From the NCBI GenBank assembly GCA_009823395.1, contig CM020505.1, forward strand, positions 10,665,629 to 10,729,628: a stretch of 64,000 nucleotides of DNA, written 5' to 3'. Origin of the DNA: Thamnaconus septentrionalis. Lineage: Eukaryota > Chordata > Actinopteri > Tetraodontiformes > Monacanthidae. This document shows, piece by piece, positions 45,832-57,262 of this stretch (positions within the stretch are counted from its first letter, which is position 1; every line of letters starts with the position of its first letter). The notes under the pieces are model-generated. The model ran no database searches. It was not told the origin of the DNA and worked only from the letters and a program-made list of their open reading frames with translations. The position numbers and the translations under genes were made by a program.

Positions 45832-48800
45832 TCGCCGCAATTTCATAGAAAATTGCCAGTGTTTGGATCAGGCAAGTCTCTCCGACTCCGGCTTTAATAA
45901 TCTTATGAAAGAAGTAGCCGTTGAGGCTTTTGATGGCTATTAGCGGCGTGTGTGTTGCATTTTATAAATCACCTTTCATTTCAAAACACTCATAAAGCAT
46001 CGGTGTCACATCCGTCAGAGCAGTTTGAAGTAGGAGCCACTTTGTTGTGTAAAGGTGAAGGAGTTAATTAGGTGATGGGACGGTGACTGATGCTATGTGT
46101 ATAGAGCACATACGACTGGGAGTGAAGCCAAGTGGGCTGCTAATCATGCCCTCCACCCCCTCACTCCCGCATTCATCTCCAGCCCGGCGCTTTTTTGAAG
46201 TCGAGGCTGTCAAGAGCTGGGTGACGTGCTCAGTTTTAGAGAAAGTGCGCTTTGTTTATCATCAGCGATCTGGAATGAAGCTCAAATAAAAGATTAGATT
46301 ACATTAAAGGCACCTGTTTAAAATTGAAGAGATATAGGCAGACGTGCACGTGAGGTTAGAAGTTTATATCCCGGATAAGAAGAGTCCTCTTGAGTGTCGG
46401 TTTGCTCGGTTGGATCAGTCAGAATTATTACCTCTTTTATTTAAATCTGAAGATGTGGAAGTCCTGTTTCCCCCTCCTTTGCCCACTTACCAAGTGTTTA
46501 ATCTTCGAGATGCTTTTGAAAAAAATGGAGGACAATCAGATTAGCACTCATGTTTAAACCAGTTAAACATTTCAATTTGTTTTCAGATATAGGGAGGTGA
46601 CTAAAGGCATGTCCAAAAAAAGGTTTTTGCTTTGAAAGTAGTTTGAATAAACGTCCAGATTTGTATCAGTGTCTGCTCGCTAGCGGTGGTTCTTGCCCAG
46701 TTCAGCAGACGGCTTTTGGGCATCTCCGTCGATGGAAATGGCTTAATCGCCAAGTGCTGATTAGGCAAAGCTTTAACCGACTGTACCGTTTCCGCTGCCT
46801 TTCCCGCGCTAACTGGGCGAGTCTTGCCAGCAGTTGTTGTCGCTGCCGCTGAGTCACATAAATGTTGTTTGTCGCTGTGTTTTCTGTTGTCTTTGCGTGC
46901 CTGTAAACCGGGGGGTTTTGCAACGCGGCTGAAATTTATCGTCATCGTAATGTCACCATTCACAATATACTTACCGCAAGGACCTGCAATAAGTTATATT
47001 CATTCCACCATCTGTTCACTCGTGTGCGTGACAATGCACTTGGCAAATCAAGTCGTCAAGACGCTGCAGTGTTTGGCCATGCGGCTGATCTATGTGCTGC
47101 ACATATGACTGCTGCATTTTCAGGCTACCCTGTGGTGTCTGAAGTCAAAGTATAAAAGGCATTAGTGCTTTATCGAAAAGCAGGACTGTGATCTGCTGGC
47201 AATTCGGTCTCTAGCTTGGCCAGCTTCACCAACAAACGTTGCGCAACTCGACATGTTACTCGTCGCTGTTGTTACGCAAAGTGAGAGCGGGTGAGACAGT
47301 GATTCATAGCATAAAAGTGACTGATCTCAGGATAGCGATAACTCAACATTTATTAGGCACCAATCGGTAAAGTTAATGAACGAAGGGCAGTTTACTGCCC
47401 GGTTTAATGTGTGACGCCGTCAGCCTCACGACAGGACGTTATATTATGATGTCAGGATATGGAGGCGGTGCTGGATCATGTCGTAATGTAGCCTGGAGAA
47501 ACCTACAGTACATTTCAACCATTTCAATGCTGCTACTTCCATTGACTTGAAGACCAACCAAGCCGTACCCTGGCGCCACCTCCACCGCTGGTCACTTGAA
47601 ACGACTCGACTGATCAGAGTCTGCGGTCCAAATCAAAACCGCAGCCGGCAATTAAGATCAGGCCTCTGACCCTATTATGATTTAATGAACGCGGCATTAA
47701 TGAATTATTAATGACAAAAGGATTACGGGCCTGAGATGTTGTGCGCTGCCGATGGATGGATGGATGTGCAGCAGGATGAATGGAGTACAACCATAACCAG
47801 CGATTTCTGTCACATAATCAACTTTTGTGAATTACCCTCAATACAAAATTAGCATTATAACACAAAACAAAGTGAATGCATGCATGTAGTGCATATAATG
47901 CACTACACACAATTTAATCAAGCAAGTGCACCAGAAAATTAAACTATTTCTTAAAAAAATCAACAAGATAAATTATAAATTGGAGTTTTTATGTGCTTAA
48001 ATTTAAGAATTTTAAACCCTCACCCTAGTTTATTTGTTTTCGCCGTTCTTGACTTGTTGATTTCTGAAAGTAAAGTGTTGTGAGAGAAATTTCCACCTTG
48101 ACCTTCCATTTAGCGCGGACTTGTTCTGTGACTTGTGATTCCCCCGGTGGAAACAACACAGTCCGAACATGCAATCCGGCGGTCAGACCTCGTTTCTCTG
48201 CTGTGTTTGCTGCGCTCCCCCGCCGCCTCCGATTCTCCGGTTAAATAATCAGCAGATGAAGTGCAGTGAGTTTGTCAGGAAAAATACAGCAGAGAAGCTT
48301 CGGGAGTAGCCCGGTGATTGTGAGAGCGCCAGCGCCGTTCTTTTAGAGGAACACGTCTAAAGAAGCCATTTGTTTGATGTACTGGTCACCCGTTCCGTTA
48401 TTTAGACTACAACAAGCCGAGACCAGTAATCACAGTAACAGATAACCCTGGAACGCCATGAAAGGTAATATGATAAAGCATATATACGTCTATATTTTTT
48501 TTTACCTCACACCTTTCAGCTCCCGCACAATCTCATACACATTTAGTTTACCAATGTCTTTTAAATTCCTTGTATTTATCATTGGTTTCTGCACCGAGAC
48601 ACATTTGTTTCTCGTCTGCCTCTGCGTCTGTGGATGTGTGTGTGGGATTTCTCCCCTTAATTCCATTAACTTTGTTATTGCTGCTCAATTTTGGTGCCCC
48701 GAGCATCAGCGCCGTAGCTTGGCTGTCTTTTAGCAGTTCCGCTTCAGCGCTCGTGGATAGAACATGACAGTTACATTAATGTCTCCATGTAAATTGCTGT

Positions 48801-49880
48801 CTACATGTAGGAAACAAGCAAAGGGGGGTGAAAAAAAAGGGAAAACATGGCACATTCATTGCCCCTTGACAGAAGAAATTACAGAAACATTTATTGTGCC
48901 GAGCCCCAAATGGACAAGTCTATTATAGTGTACAGCAATTTCACTGAGTGTCCAACCAGGAAGATGGACAGCAGGAAAAAGCAATGATAGAAAATACTCA
49001 CACTGTGCTTTTTAACCAAGCATAATGAAAAAACTGAAAGTGGGAGACACAGGGTCAGAGCTACTCTTGCGTCCATTTTTGACGACAAATGTTGCCCGTA
49101 AATATAAATGTATATGAACGCCATTCTCTCACTGAGCCTTCTGCCGTCCTGTCGTTGGAATTAATGGGGGAAACGCAGGAAGCTAAAGCAGCATGGGAGC
49201 GACGCTGACTGTTTTCCAAACAAAATGTTTCTAATGCACTCACGCTGCAGTGTTCCTTTATTCGAATGTCAGACTTCTGAAGAGGACACTATTGTGCAGC
49301 TGTGCAGATGATGTCAGGGCAGCCCGAGTGGCATTGTTAAGTGGAGCTGGGGCGTATGGGTTTAGACCCAGGTGATTGTCAGCCAACAATTGAAATTTTC
49401 CAAAAGTGTTTCAAGGATTTTTATTTTTCTGACACTTACACCAAGTCTTCGTCGGGATGTTATGGTCAAGTGATGATGCAAACCTCTGGGGAGGACTCTG
49501 CAAATCAAACAGTTACTTGTTAGATCTAGACGAGGTGAAATGTGATTTTTGTGATCCCAGGCTATTGACTCTGACAGGAGAGCCTGAGCCTTTCTAAAGC
49601 GAGGTGGGCTCTCTGCACTTGAAAGTAGATCAGACGCAAAAGTACAGTGGAGATGACAACACCATGTCCTGAAGACACGTAAAGATAAGTGTGTCTGCCC
49701 TGCCTTTGTTGTACTGCTGCATTTCTTCTTCCCCCCCCCACCTTTTCTGACATCTTAGTGAGCCATACGCTTGAGTAAGGCCTTTGTACTGGGGAGCTAC
49801 TTTCTTTATTGATCGAGGAGAGCTGCTGTATGCGTGTCATTCACAGCAGAGAAATTGTTGTCTGGTATCGCTCATGTCAA

Positions 49881-50190
49881 TAATGCCATGCAAGTCTATG
49901 GGGTCAAAAGTCAACTTTGTCCTAGAGACATGGGGCCACTTTGCAGGTTCATCGGGATCCCTCAAGACACAGCCACGTCAAATTTGGGGCTTCCAGCCTA
50001 TGAGGAACCCCGACACCCTAACCCTAATTCCAGCAGTAACCCTAACCCTAACCCTAATTCCAGCCTTATCGCTAACCCTAATGCCATGCAAGTCTATGGG
50101 GTCAAAAGTCAACTTTGTCCTAGAGACATGGTGCCACTTGCAGGTTCATTGGGATCCCTCAAGACACAGCCACGTCAAATTTGGGGCTTC
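49881..50190 (+). repeat. 113-bp direct repeats around a telomere-like tract
   Basis: Copy 1 (49881-49993) and copy 2 (50079-50190) are nearly identical, with few substitutions and one missing T. Between them, 50013-50081 contains several CCCTAA/CCTAAC units interrupted by TTCCAGC. The unit includes GTCAAAAGTCAACTTTGTCC and GACACAGCCACGTCAAATTT. Copy 2 runs directly into a hAT-like right end. Confidence 0.88.
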
Positions 50191-50194
50191 TAGA

Positions 50195-50247
50195 AAAATT
50201 TTCTTCCTCCAAGGTGGGGCATGACAGCGAAAGTTTGAGAACCACTG
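50195..50247. mobile_element. Solo hAT right end related to the 14.5-kb MITE
   Basis: AATTTTCTTCCTCCAAGGTG, GACAGCGAAAGTTTGAGAAC and a final CACTG closely match the last 50 bases of the element at 14495-14969. No matching left end (CAGTGxTTCTCAAA) was found within the preceding kilobase. It is either truncated or the end of a composite element that includes the 113-bp repeats. Confidence 0.7.
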
Positions 50248-50399
50248 ACCTAAGTGATCTTTAAAAACACCACGCAAACAATTATTTTGGGTTCATACCA
50301 TGCATCCTCGGGTAAAGATTGCATTCAAAGTGTTTAAAATGAGAGTGGAATACTATTACAGCAGAATCCTTTGGTCTAAAAAATCAGTCATGCATCAGT

Positions 50400-50960
50400 T
50401 GCTGCGTTTTCATTACCCCTAGAATTTGGCAAAACCAAAATAAATATCGCAATAAAAATTGGTCATGGAAACATCCAAACTTCGAGAAACCTCAAATATC
50501 GCTAAAAGATTTTAACGCTCTCACAAGGTGGTTTTTCCAGACGATACAGATGTGTTACACAAAAGTGTCATGGAAACACTTTTTTCACATTACATGTCAC
50601 TGGACGTGATGTACGGGGTCATGTGACCAGTTCACTTAAAGTGAAAGTGGCGCGTTATATTTGGACGGAGGAGGAGACGGAATTTTTTTTTTACATGTAA
50701 TCAAAGAGAAAAATGTAACAACTATTCTTGACAGGAACGTGACTTTTACGAGAATTACGGCTTATGTACCTTACACCGTTCAATGGAAGCACATGCAAAT
50801 CGCAATTGTACTTTGTCGAAATTTACAGAGAGAAAACCCAAAGAGAGTCTGGAGAAAATCAAGTTCTCGAAGAAAGTCCTTTGTGTCAATTTAATCTGCC
50901 GAGTTCTGGTAAATTGGACACCTATCGACAACCTCGCCTTAGTAATAGCTATTGTTTTGT
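50400..50960 (+). mobile_element. Decayed PIF/Harbinger-like element with Myb-like relic
   Basis: At 50658-50730 the frame reads YIWTEEETEF, then a 10-T run, then LHVIKEKNVTTIL. This resembles the start of the Myb/SANT-like domain in Harbinger accessory proteins, with a one-base frameshift in the T run. TCATGGAAACA occurs twice upstream, at about 50464 and 50570. The part at 50871-50927 recurs at 54190-54252, so this is a repeat family. Terminal repeats were not delimited and no DDE transposase was seen. Confidence 0.45.
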
Positions 50961-51479
50961 TTTTTTCTTTTAAGGGCTGATTTAAAATGGTCACATCTCT
51001 CTCCCACCTTTTTATCTGTCAAGAAAGCTGATTGATTATAGATTTCAGTAGAATTCTGTCTATTGACAGAATTCACGTATTCTTTGTGTCCTGCACATAA
51101 ATTGTTTCAAAAGATAAGGTTTGATAATACAGCTGTACTTTAAAAAATATGTTTTATGTATAACAGGAGTTTTTACCCATTCCGTATGGTAAATGTTCGA
51201 TGTGACCATTATTATGCAATTTCTAGATCTATACAAATGGGACCTGAACAATATTCAGTTTTTGCCAGTGATATCCATCTTTATAATGAATGGCGCCACC
51301 TCATACTGGTACATAAATCTGGCAAGCACCAACAGCACTGTGACATAGCATTTAATTACGGCGCATGTCTAATTGAAAGACCCCCCCCCCCGACCTCCCA
51401 TCACCACCATCACCACCCTCCCCAGAAAATGGTGGGATGTCTCCCTGCAAGTAGTTCCCTAAAGAAATTTAATTAATTA

Positions 51480-52014
51480 TGAGGCACCTCCCTCCTCCTT
51501 TATTCTTAGTCGCCGGCGTCCCTGCCTCAGTGGGCTGATGACATTTCCAGCTTTGCTTTCATCCTTCAGAGAAATGAATGACGTGGCGGGAGCGTTATCA
51601 AATGAGCTGTAGAGGCAGCCAGTGAATATGTCATTGAGTGTGACTGCTCCCTGAGTGAATTGTGATTTATCTCTATGGCTCCCTCGTCATGTTAACTGAC
51701 TTGCTACCCCACCCCCACCCCCACCACCACCACCAGCGTGGAGATGACAGGCTCAGTAGATCATTTGGGTGAGGGCGAGGGGGGTGCTGGGGTGGTTGGT
51801 GGGTTCTGTAGGTGAGGCATGGCAAATGTTGTTTGGGACCCTCCTGAATAACAGTACCACCGCGTTTGACCTCACATACCCCTCAACAAGCTGTTTCAAT
51901 TCATGGCTTCACGTTTGGAATCAATATCACACGGCAGCTGCGCTCACAGATGCAGTGCTGATTCTCCCCTGAGTATTGCGTGTGTCTATGTGTGTCACAC
52001 TAGGTTTGTAGTAG
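51480..52014. other. Gene-free DNA with GGT/CCA-rich stretch
   Basis: Complex DNA at 51.48-51.68 kb is a candidate regulatory block. CCACCC repeats at 51.70-51.74 kb and GGTGGG-type sequence at 51.77-51.81 kb are imperfectly complementary. No exon recognised. Confidence 0.35.
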
Positions 52015-52022
52015 TCGTAGAT

Positions 52023-52436
52023 CAGAGGTCACCAGCCTTTTTGTACCTGAGAGCTACCTCATGGCTGCTGAGTCTTACAAAGTGCAACTACTCTTCTGAA
52101 ATAACATGTTTTCTCACTTTGCCTTCATAATAACAATAAATTATATTGTCATGATTGATACTAATTTATGTGAAGACACTAACCATATTAATTTCTTACA
52201 ATAATTATCAACAAAGATTTCATGTATAATAGAATATTTTTAATCATTTTATTTTAAGATTTTTATTGTCATTTTCTAATCTATATAAATGCAAGTGTGA
52301 TTACAAAAGAATAGCAACAGAATGAAATGACATTTTAGATGCAGCTCACCGAGTCATGTTATTTTTAGAACAAGTGGGCGACTCATGGTCCTTGGGGGCG
52401 ACCTGGTGCCCGCATGCCCCGTGTTGGTGACCCCTG
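52023..52436. mobile_element. hAT-type MITE with 7/8 target duplication
   Basis: The inverted ends CAGAGGTCACCA and TGGTGACCCCTG bound 414 bp. The flanks TCGTAGAT (52015-52022) and TCGGAGAT (52437-52444) are an 8-bp target duplication with one mismatch. Internal GGGCGACTCATGGTCC and TACCTGAGAGCTACCTC words match common fish and mammal hAT MITEs. There is no coding capacity. Confidence 0.88.
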
Positions 52437-54189
52437 TCGGAGATCGTGCTGGTCTGGCGTACCAAAAAAAATCATTGGTAAAAGGGTTTAATCCAGCTTC
52501 TCAGTTTCTAAGGAATCATCCAGTGGATTAACAGCTGGAAGCTTTGTCTCGGGTAGGAAAAAAAAGTTGCACTTCTACAATGGAATATTGCACCACCCCC
52601 AAAATCCAGTAGTCTGCACCAAAGCAAATCGATGGCAGAGGAGCAACATCTTCTCTCTGAAAAATGCAGAGAAAACTGAACAAAAAAAAATCTTTTTATA
52701 TACTCTAAATTGCCCCCTTTTCCGTCAAGGTGAAGGGCTGGATTATCCTGTAGATGTATGTCCAGTTTCACTTCTCACCATCTGACGTCAAATCTACCAA
52801 TCAAAATAATCTTACCAGACAGGCTTTGCATTTTCGCCATTAAAATATTTCAATGTGTTTCACTGTGCAGCCTTCATCCGAGTGTTTACAGTACTGCGCG
52901 GGTCCAACTTGGTTATATACATACAAGTCACCTGTTGTTAAGGTAATTATTAATTACCGATGCTGCGAATTACCTGCAAGGCCCCTGCATGGAGTAATTT
53001 AGTCTTTGTGGGAGTATGGCGTCAATTCAGTCTCCAGGTTCGATGCTTGTTAAGTTGAAGTTGTGACGATTGCTCTTGTCACCCGTGTCACCTTAAATGG
53101 CGACGCAGCCGAAGTTGTAGCAGATAGCCGCTAGCCACCAGGCTGAGTTTAAAGTCTTCAAGTCATGTCGGATACGTAACCACTGGTTGGCACAGCAGTA
53201 GGAATAAAATCTGCCATGAAGAGAGAATTTCCTCCTTCAAGCCATTGGAAACTTTGGGAAACTTGTATTAAAGACAGCTAGAAGTTGTTGACAAGGCGCT
53301 TTCTGATCTTCTGGTATATGAAGCACTTTAAAGTTGTTTATGTCTGGATGAGGTCTGCGTGAATAAGTAATGTATTAATCATTTTTCTATAATGCTTCAT
53401 CTGCCTGTTTGGCAGCACTTACATGTACTTGAAGCAATTTCCTTTTCTTTTCTTTTTTTTGTGCGTTGTGCGTTCGAGGGGACAAGCAGGAAGGGCTACT
53501 GTCTCGAAGACGACACCCTTTTGTCATAGACACTTCCACCCGTGCCCTGCGCCACCTGAGCTTGATTAGCGAGTATCTGAATGTGATGTGTAGTGTTGAA
53601 AGGCTGCCAGCAGACTCGTGGCGCCAAATCAAAAGCTTGACTGTAGAATCAAAAGCGCTCAGCCTTTCTCTAGATAAACATGAGAGGAGTGGAGGTGATG
53701 GGCTGCGTGTGCCGAGTGTGAGCCAGCCCTGACAGCCGGCAGCTCGGCGGCTCCCGCGCGGCTGAGCCGCCGTACGTCCCTCTGTCTCTGCTCTCAGATT
53801 CAGTGGCATTTTCAAGCAAGTCTGATTTTTGGGGGATTTTCACCTCTCAAGTTAAAAAAAATAAATACGAATGAATAAATAAATTGCGGGGGTGTTTTGG
53901 TTGGAACCAGAATCTCAAACAGACGTAACATAAAATAAAGTTTCTGTTTTTATCAACTGTATTGCTTTCAAATGTTTAATTTTAATTCTTTCGGCATAAA
54001 TGCCCAAAACTAAGAGGACTATATATCAAAAATATTCAACTCCAGCACTTTTTAATTAATTTAGATTCATACGTGAGAAATTATTTTTCAAAACCTTTAA
54101 ATGCCAACCCTCCATATTACCACGCATATCTCTGTTGATTAAAGGGGCAAAACCCAGTTTTACTCTCATGTAACAAAGTGACTTTTGTA

Positions 54190-54252
54190 AGAAAATCCTT
54201 TGTGTCAATTTAATGTTATTCTTTAAAGGTTCTGGTCAATTGCACATCTATC
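54190..54252 (+). repeat. Second copy of the Harbinger-like segment
   Basis: AAATCCTTTGTGTCAATTTAAT and GGTTCTGGTCAATTGCACAT match 50871-50927 with a short insertion in the middle. Nothing else of the Myb-like coding part is present here. Confidence 0.65.
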
Positions 54253-54259
54253 TGCAGCA

Positions 54260-57190
54260 TGGCTAATCACTTTAGCGGCAGCTAAAAGCTGTAGATGGAT
54301 ATATAAATTAGTTTGATTATTTTGCAATAATTACAAAGCCGCCCCCCAATAAAATTGGCAAAAAAAAACTTCCAGTTTTTATTATTATAAATCAAACAGT
54401 GTCTCCTTACTCGCAAAGCTTCATTGTCTCCCTCTCTTCAGTCAAGTGGTGTCTTCTATCGGCGTTGCTCTTTATATTTACGACGGGACAAGAAGCAGCA
54501 CCAGGCGCTAAAGTCTTATTAGAATAATGACCGCTGAGAGAACCTCGTTCCCGAGTTGCCTGTGACAGCGGCACACAGACCTCCATATTAGCAGCAGCTC
54601 CGGTGCCGGTGTCATGCGAAGAGACAAGTCATTTACATTTTTGATAAAATGATCCTGCATTTTTTATTTGTCTTTGGAATTAAAGACTTCCTTAATCATT
54701 GTGGATGGATGGGGACTTAGCTGACGTACTCATGTGTTTCTGATGGCATTAGAACTGATGTGGCGTGGCATGATGGATATTTAATAGTTGTGCTGTCCCT
54801 CTGTATCACGTCAGGAGTCTGACACACACACTCACACGCGCGCACGCTCCGTAGCTTTGGCTCTGCACAGAATTGCTTTAATTATTAGCCCTATCATCTC
54901 GGCGATGAGATGAGAGGAGGGGCGCGGAGAGCCGTGCAGAAAGCGGGCGGACAAAAATAAATGAAAGCAGGCCATGTGAGAGGAGGTCTCGAGGTTTTAA
55001 AACAATTTACAATTCATGCATGGCGATGTGCGATCAGACATGTAGTATCCAAACTTCTCCCAGACCACCATAGTGGGGCCTAATTTCAGCGTATATCCGC
55101 AGAGGCTGCAAAGAGCCCATGGCAGGCCCACAGTGCCCCAGGCAGAGCGCTGATCAGACCTCTGCCTTCGTTGGACTAAACACTTGTTTCTCATAGCTCC
55201 GTGTTTTTATATGCAGCGACATGAAACTGATTTTTGCCTCATTAGGAAAGATCAAATGTCGGCCACGCCACTACCAGTAACTCAAAAGAGACACCACCAC
55301 CACCGCCGCCGCTGCTGCCGTTGCGTCACCAGAACCCCCCCCCTCCCACAAAAAAAAGACAAGTATATGAAACCCACATCAGCGCACCAGTGCTGCCAAA
55401 GCCTTCCCTCAGCAATCCGGGGCCATAATGAAGGAACATAAAACAGCCATACAAATCTCCCAAGAATACTCTCTCTGGGAAATATAAAGAGGACCATCCG
55501 GAGCAGAGGCCAGAGAGCGATTATGCGGGGGAGAACAGCCACTCTGAGGCTGGCACCTCCAGCGTGCGGGCCATCTGCACAGAGGGCCTGGAAATGGGGA
55601 TAACAATGCTAATCACCGCCATGCGAGGCCCGACTGGTGTGGATGAATGGCCATCGCCGAGCGCCGAGCGCAGCGAGCAGGCGCTCGCTCGCACAATGTT
55701 TTTGTCTGGCCCGTGCCAGGTCCGCAAGCCTCCAGCGGCCCCGCCCTTTTCCTGTACGCACTCCATCACTCAGTGGCGACACGTGTACCCGCTTCCTGTC
55801 AATTCAGGAAGCCTTGGTTCGCGGCCCAGCCACATTAATGGACCAGGCCGAGGATACTTAGTCATTTCCTATCTCCCTATTTAAGCGATTGTTGTTGGCT
55901 ATTCTCATTCATCAGTGGCCCCCTCGAGAACTTGGATCATTATTGGCTATTTATTTATTTATTTATTTTCTGCTTTGGTATTTGTTATTTCGCCCTCTCC
56001 CTCGTTCTCATGTCTTAGCACCCGAGTGGCAGGGAAGTCATCTCTCCAAGGTGCGCCGTCCCCGGTTGGCAGGTTTTCAGGTGCTATTGCGAATGTGTAA
56101 ATCCTAATGAAGCCTTTACTTGTTTTATTTTCCTGCGTGCACGCACACACACAGACACACAGACACACAGACACACACACACACACACAAAGAGGAAGGG
56201 TCTTTGACGTGTTGTAGCCTCGGGTCAAATCAAATTATGACAGCTGGAGGATAAGATCAATCTAGTGACACATGTTTTTTAATGACAGATCAATCCAGCG
56301 CATAAATCAGGTACGCAAGACTCGCCTGTCTGCTTATTTCTTTATCTTCCGCAGCCGAGACGAATGGATTAGGTGACACGTTCACACCAACAAATAAAGA
56401 GGCAGTGCCAACAGGGAGTGATTTATTTATTTATTTTTTGAAGTAAAGCGAAGGCCCACAGTGTCAACTTCTGATCCAGGTGATATTTAGCTGTCGAGGC
56501 GTCTTGGTCTTTCCTGGTGTTCCCACAAGAGTGGATGAAGAGGAACAGCTGACAGCTGGACTTTGGTTGCCACCAGCTACAGTCATCTTGGTGTTATAAC
56601 ACCGGTGGCTTTTGAGGTCTCTGCAAACCCTGATTGATTGTTTTTGTTGATGTGGGAGGAAAACAAAATCTCAATCCCCCCCCCGATCTGAGGCTGAATG
56701 GTCTCGTCAGTAGTACTGAGGTGGAGAGACTGAGATATGTTGGAAACAACAAAGAATTTGTTGGATGCAATTTGACTCGGTATTTGGTGACAAACGGAGC
56801 CTGATGGGATTCACAGATTTAACGCCACGGTTTAGGATCCTGGGGAGGGCGGTCATTGGCTGGGCAGGGCTCTGATTGTCATTTCGTTCTTTTTCTTTAT
56901 TTTCTCACTTTGCATAAAAAATGAATACTGTATTCAGTATTTGTTGAATGCATTTTGTTGATAAATTATTGCTTTCTTATCAATTCAACACTGGACCAGG
57001 AAAAACCAAACCCGTTTGGTGTCTTTAATGTTCGTTAAATAATAGTAAAAGGAATTCAGTTTGTTATAAACAGATTTGTTCATTTTCAAATTGTGTTTAC
57101 CCCCCGCCCCCGTATATGGGTTGAAACAATGGGGTGATTGGGATCGTTAAGGTGAAATAATTTCACATTTTTAAGTCATATGCTAGACAT
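54260..57190. other. Gene-poor DNA with GC-rich candidate block
   Basis: From 55.05 to 55.86 kb the sequence is GC-rich, complex and open on both strands (for example 55564-55884), but has no recognisable protein domain or splice pair. ATAACAATGCTAATCACCGC and similar words suggest a regulatory block. A (CA)n tract lies at 56138-56189. Confidence 0.35.
56138..56189. repeat. (CA)n/(CAGA)n microsatellite
   Basis: CA units interrupted by regularly spaced ACAGAC, then pure CA; read directly. Confidence 0.93.
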
Positions 57191-57197
57191 GACGTGC

Positions 57198-57262
57198 AAG
57201 TGTGTGTGTGTATGTATATATGCATACATATTTATATGTATATGTGTACATGTATATAAATA
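57198..57262. repeat. (TG)n/(TATG)n low-complexity tract
   Basis: TGTGTG passes into TATGTATATATG and TACATATTTATATG; a short relative of the array at 22.5 kb. Confidence 0.8.

Larger units (their letters stand above)
41260..49880. other. Gene-poor desert segment
   Basis: No recognised exon. Contents are a LINE-like tail at about 42.45 kb, (CA)n at 43.88 and 44.31 kb, a (GT)n tract at 45.76 kb and two small GGGCAGT/ACTGCCC hairpins (45.09 and 47.39 kb). Complex candidate regulatory blocks lie at 43.15-43.5, 44.1-44.3, 45.0-45.35, 46.05-46.3 and 47.4-47.75 kb. Confidence 0.35.

Noticed and set aside
49784..50224. 146-codon plus-strand frame with repeated peptide
   Set aside because: The internal repeat is the 113-bp direct repeat plus telomere-like units, not a gene.
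55564..55884. 106-codon frame in GC-rich DNA
   Set aside because: Both strands are open because of GC content; no family match was recognised.
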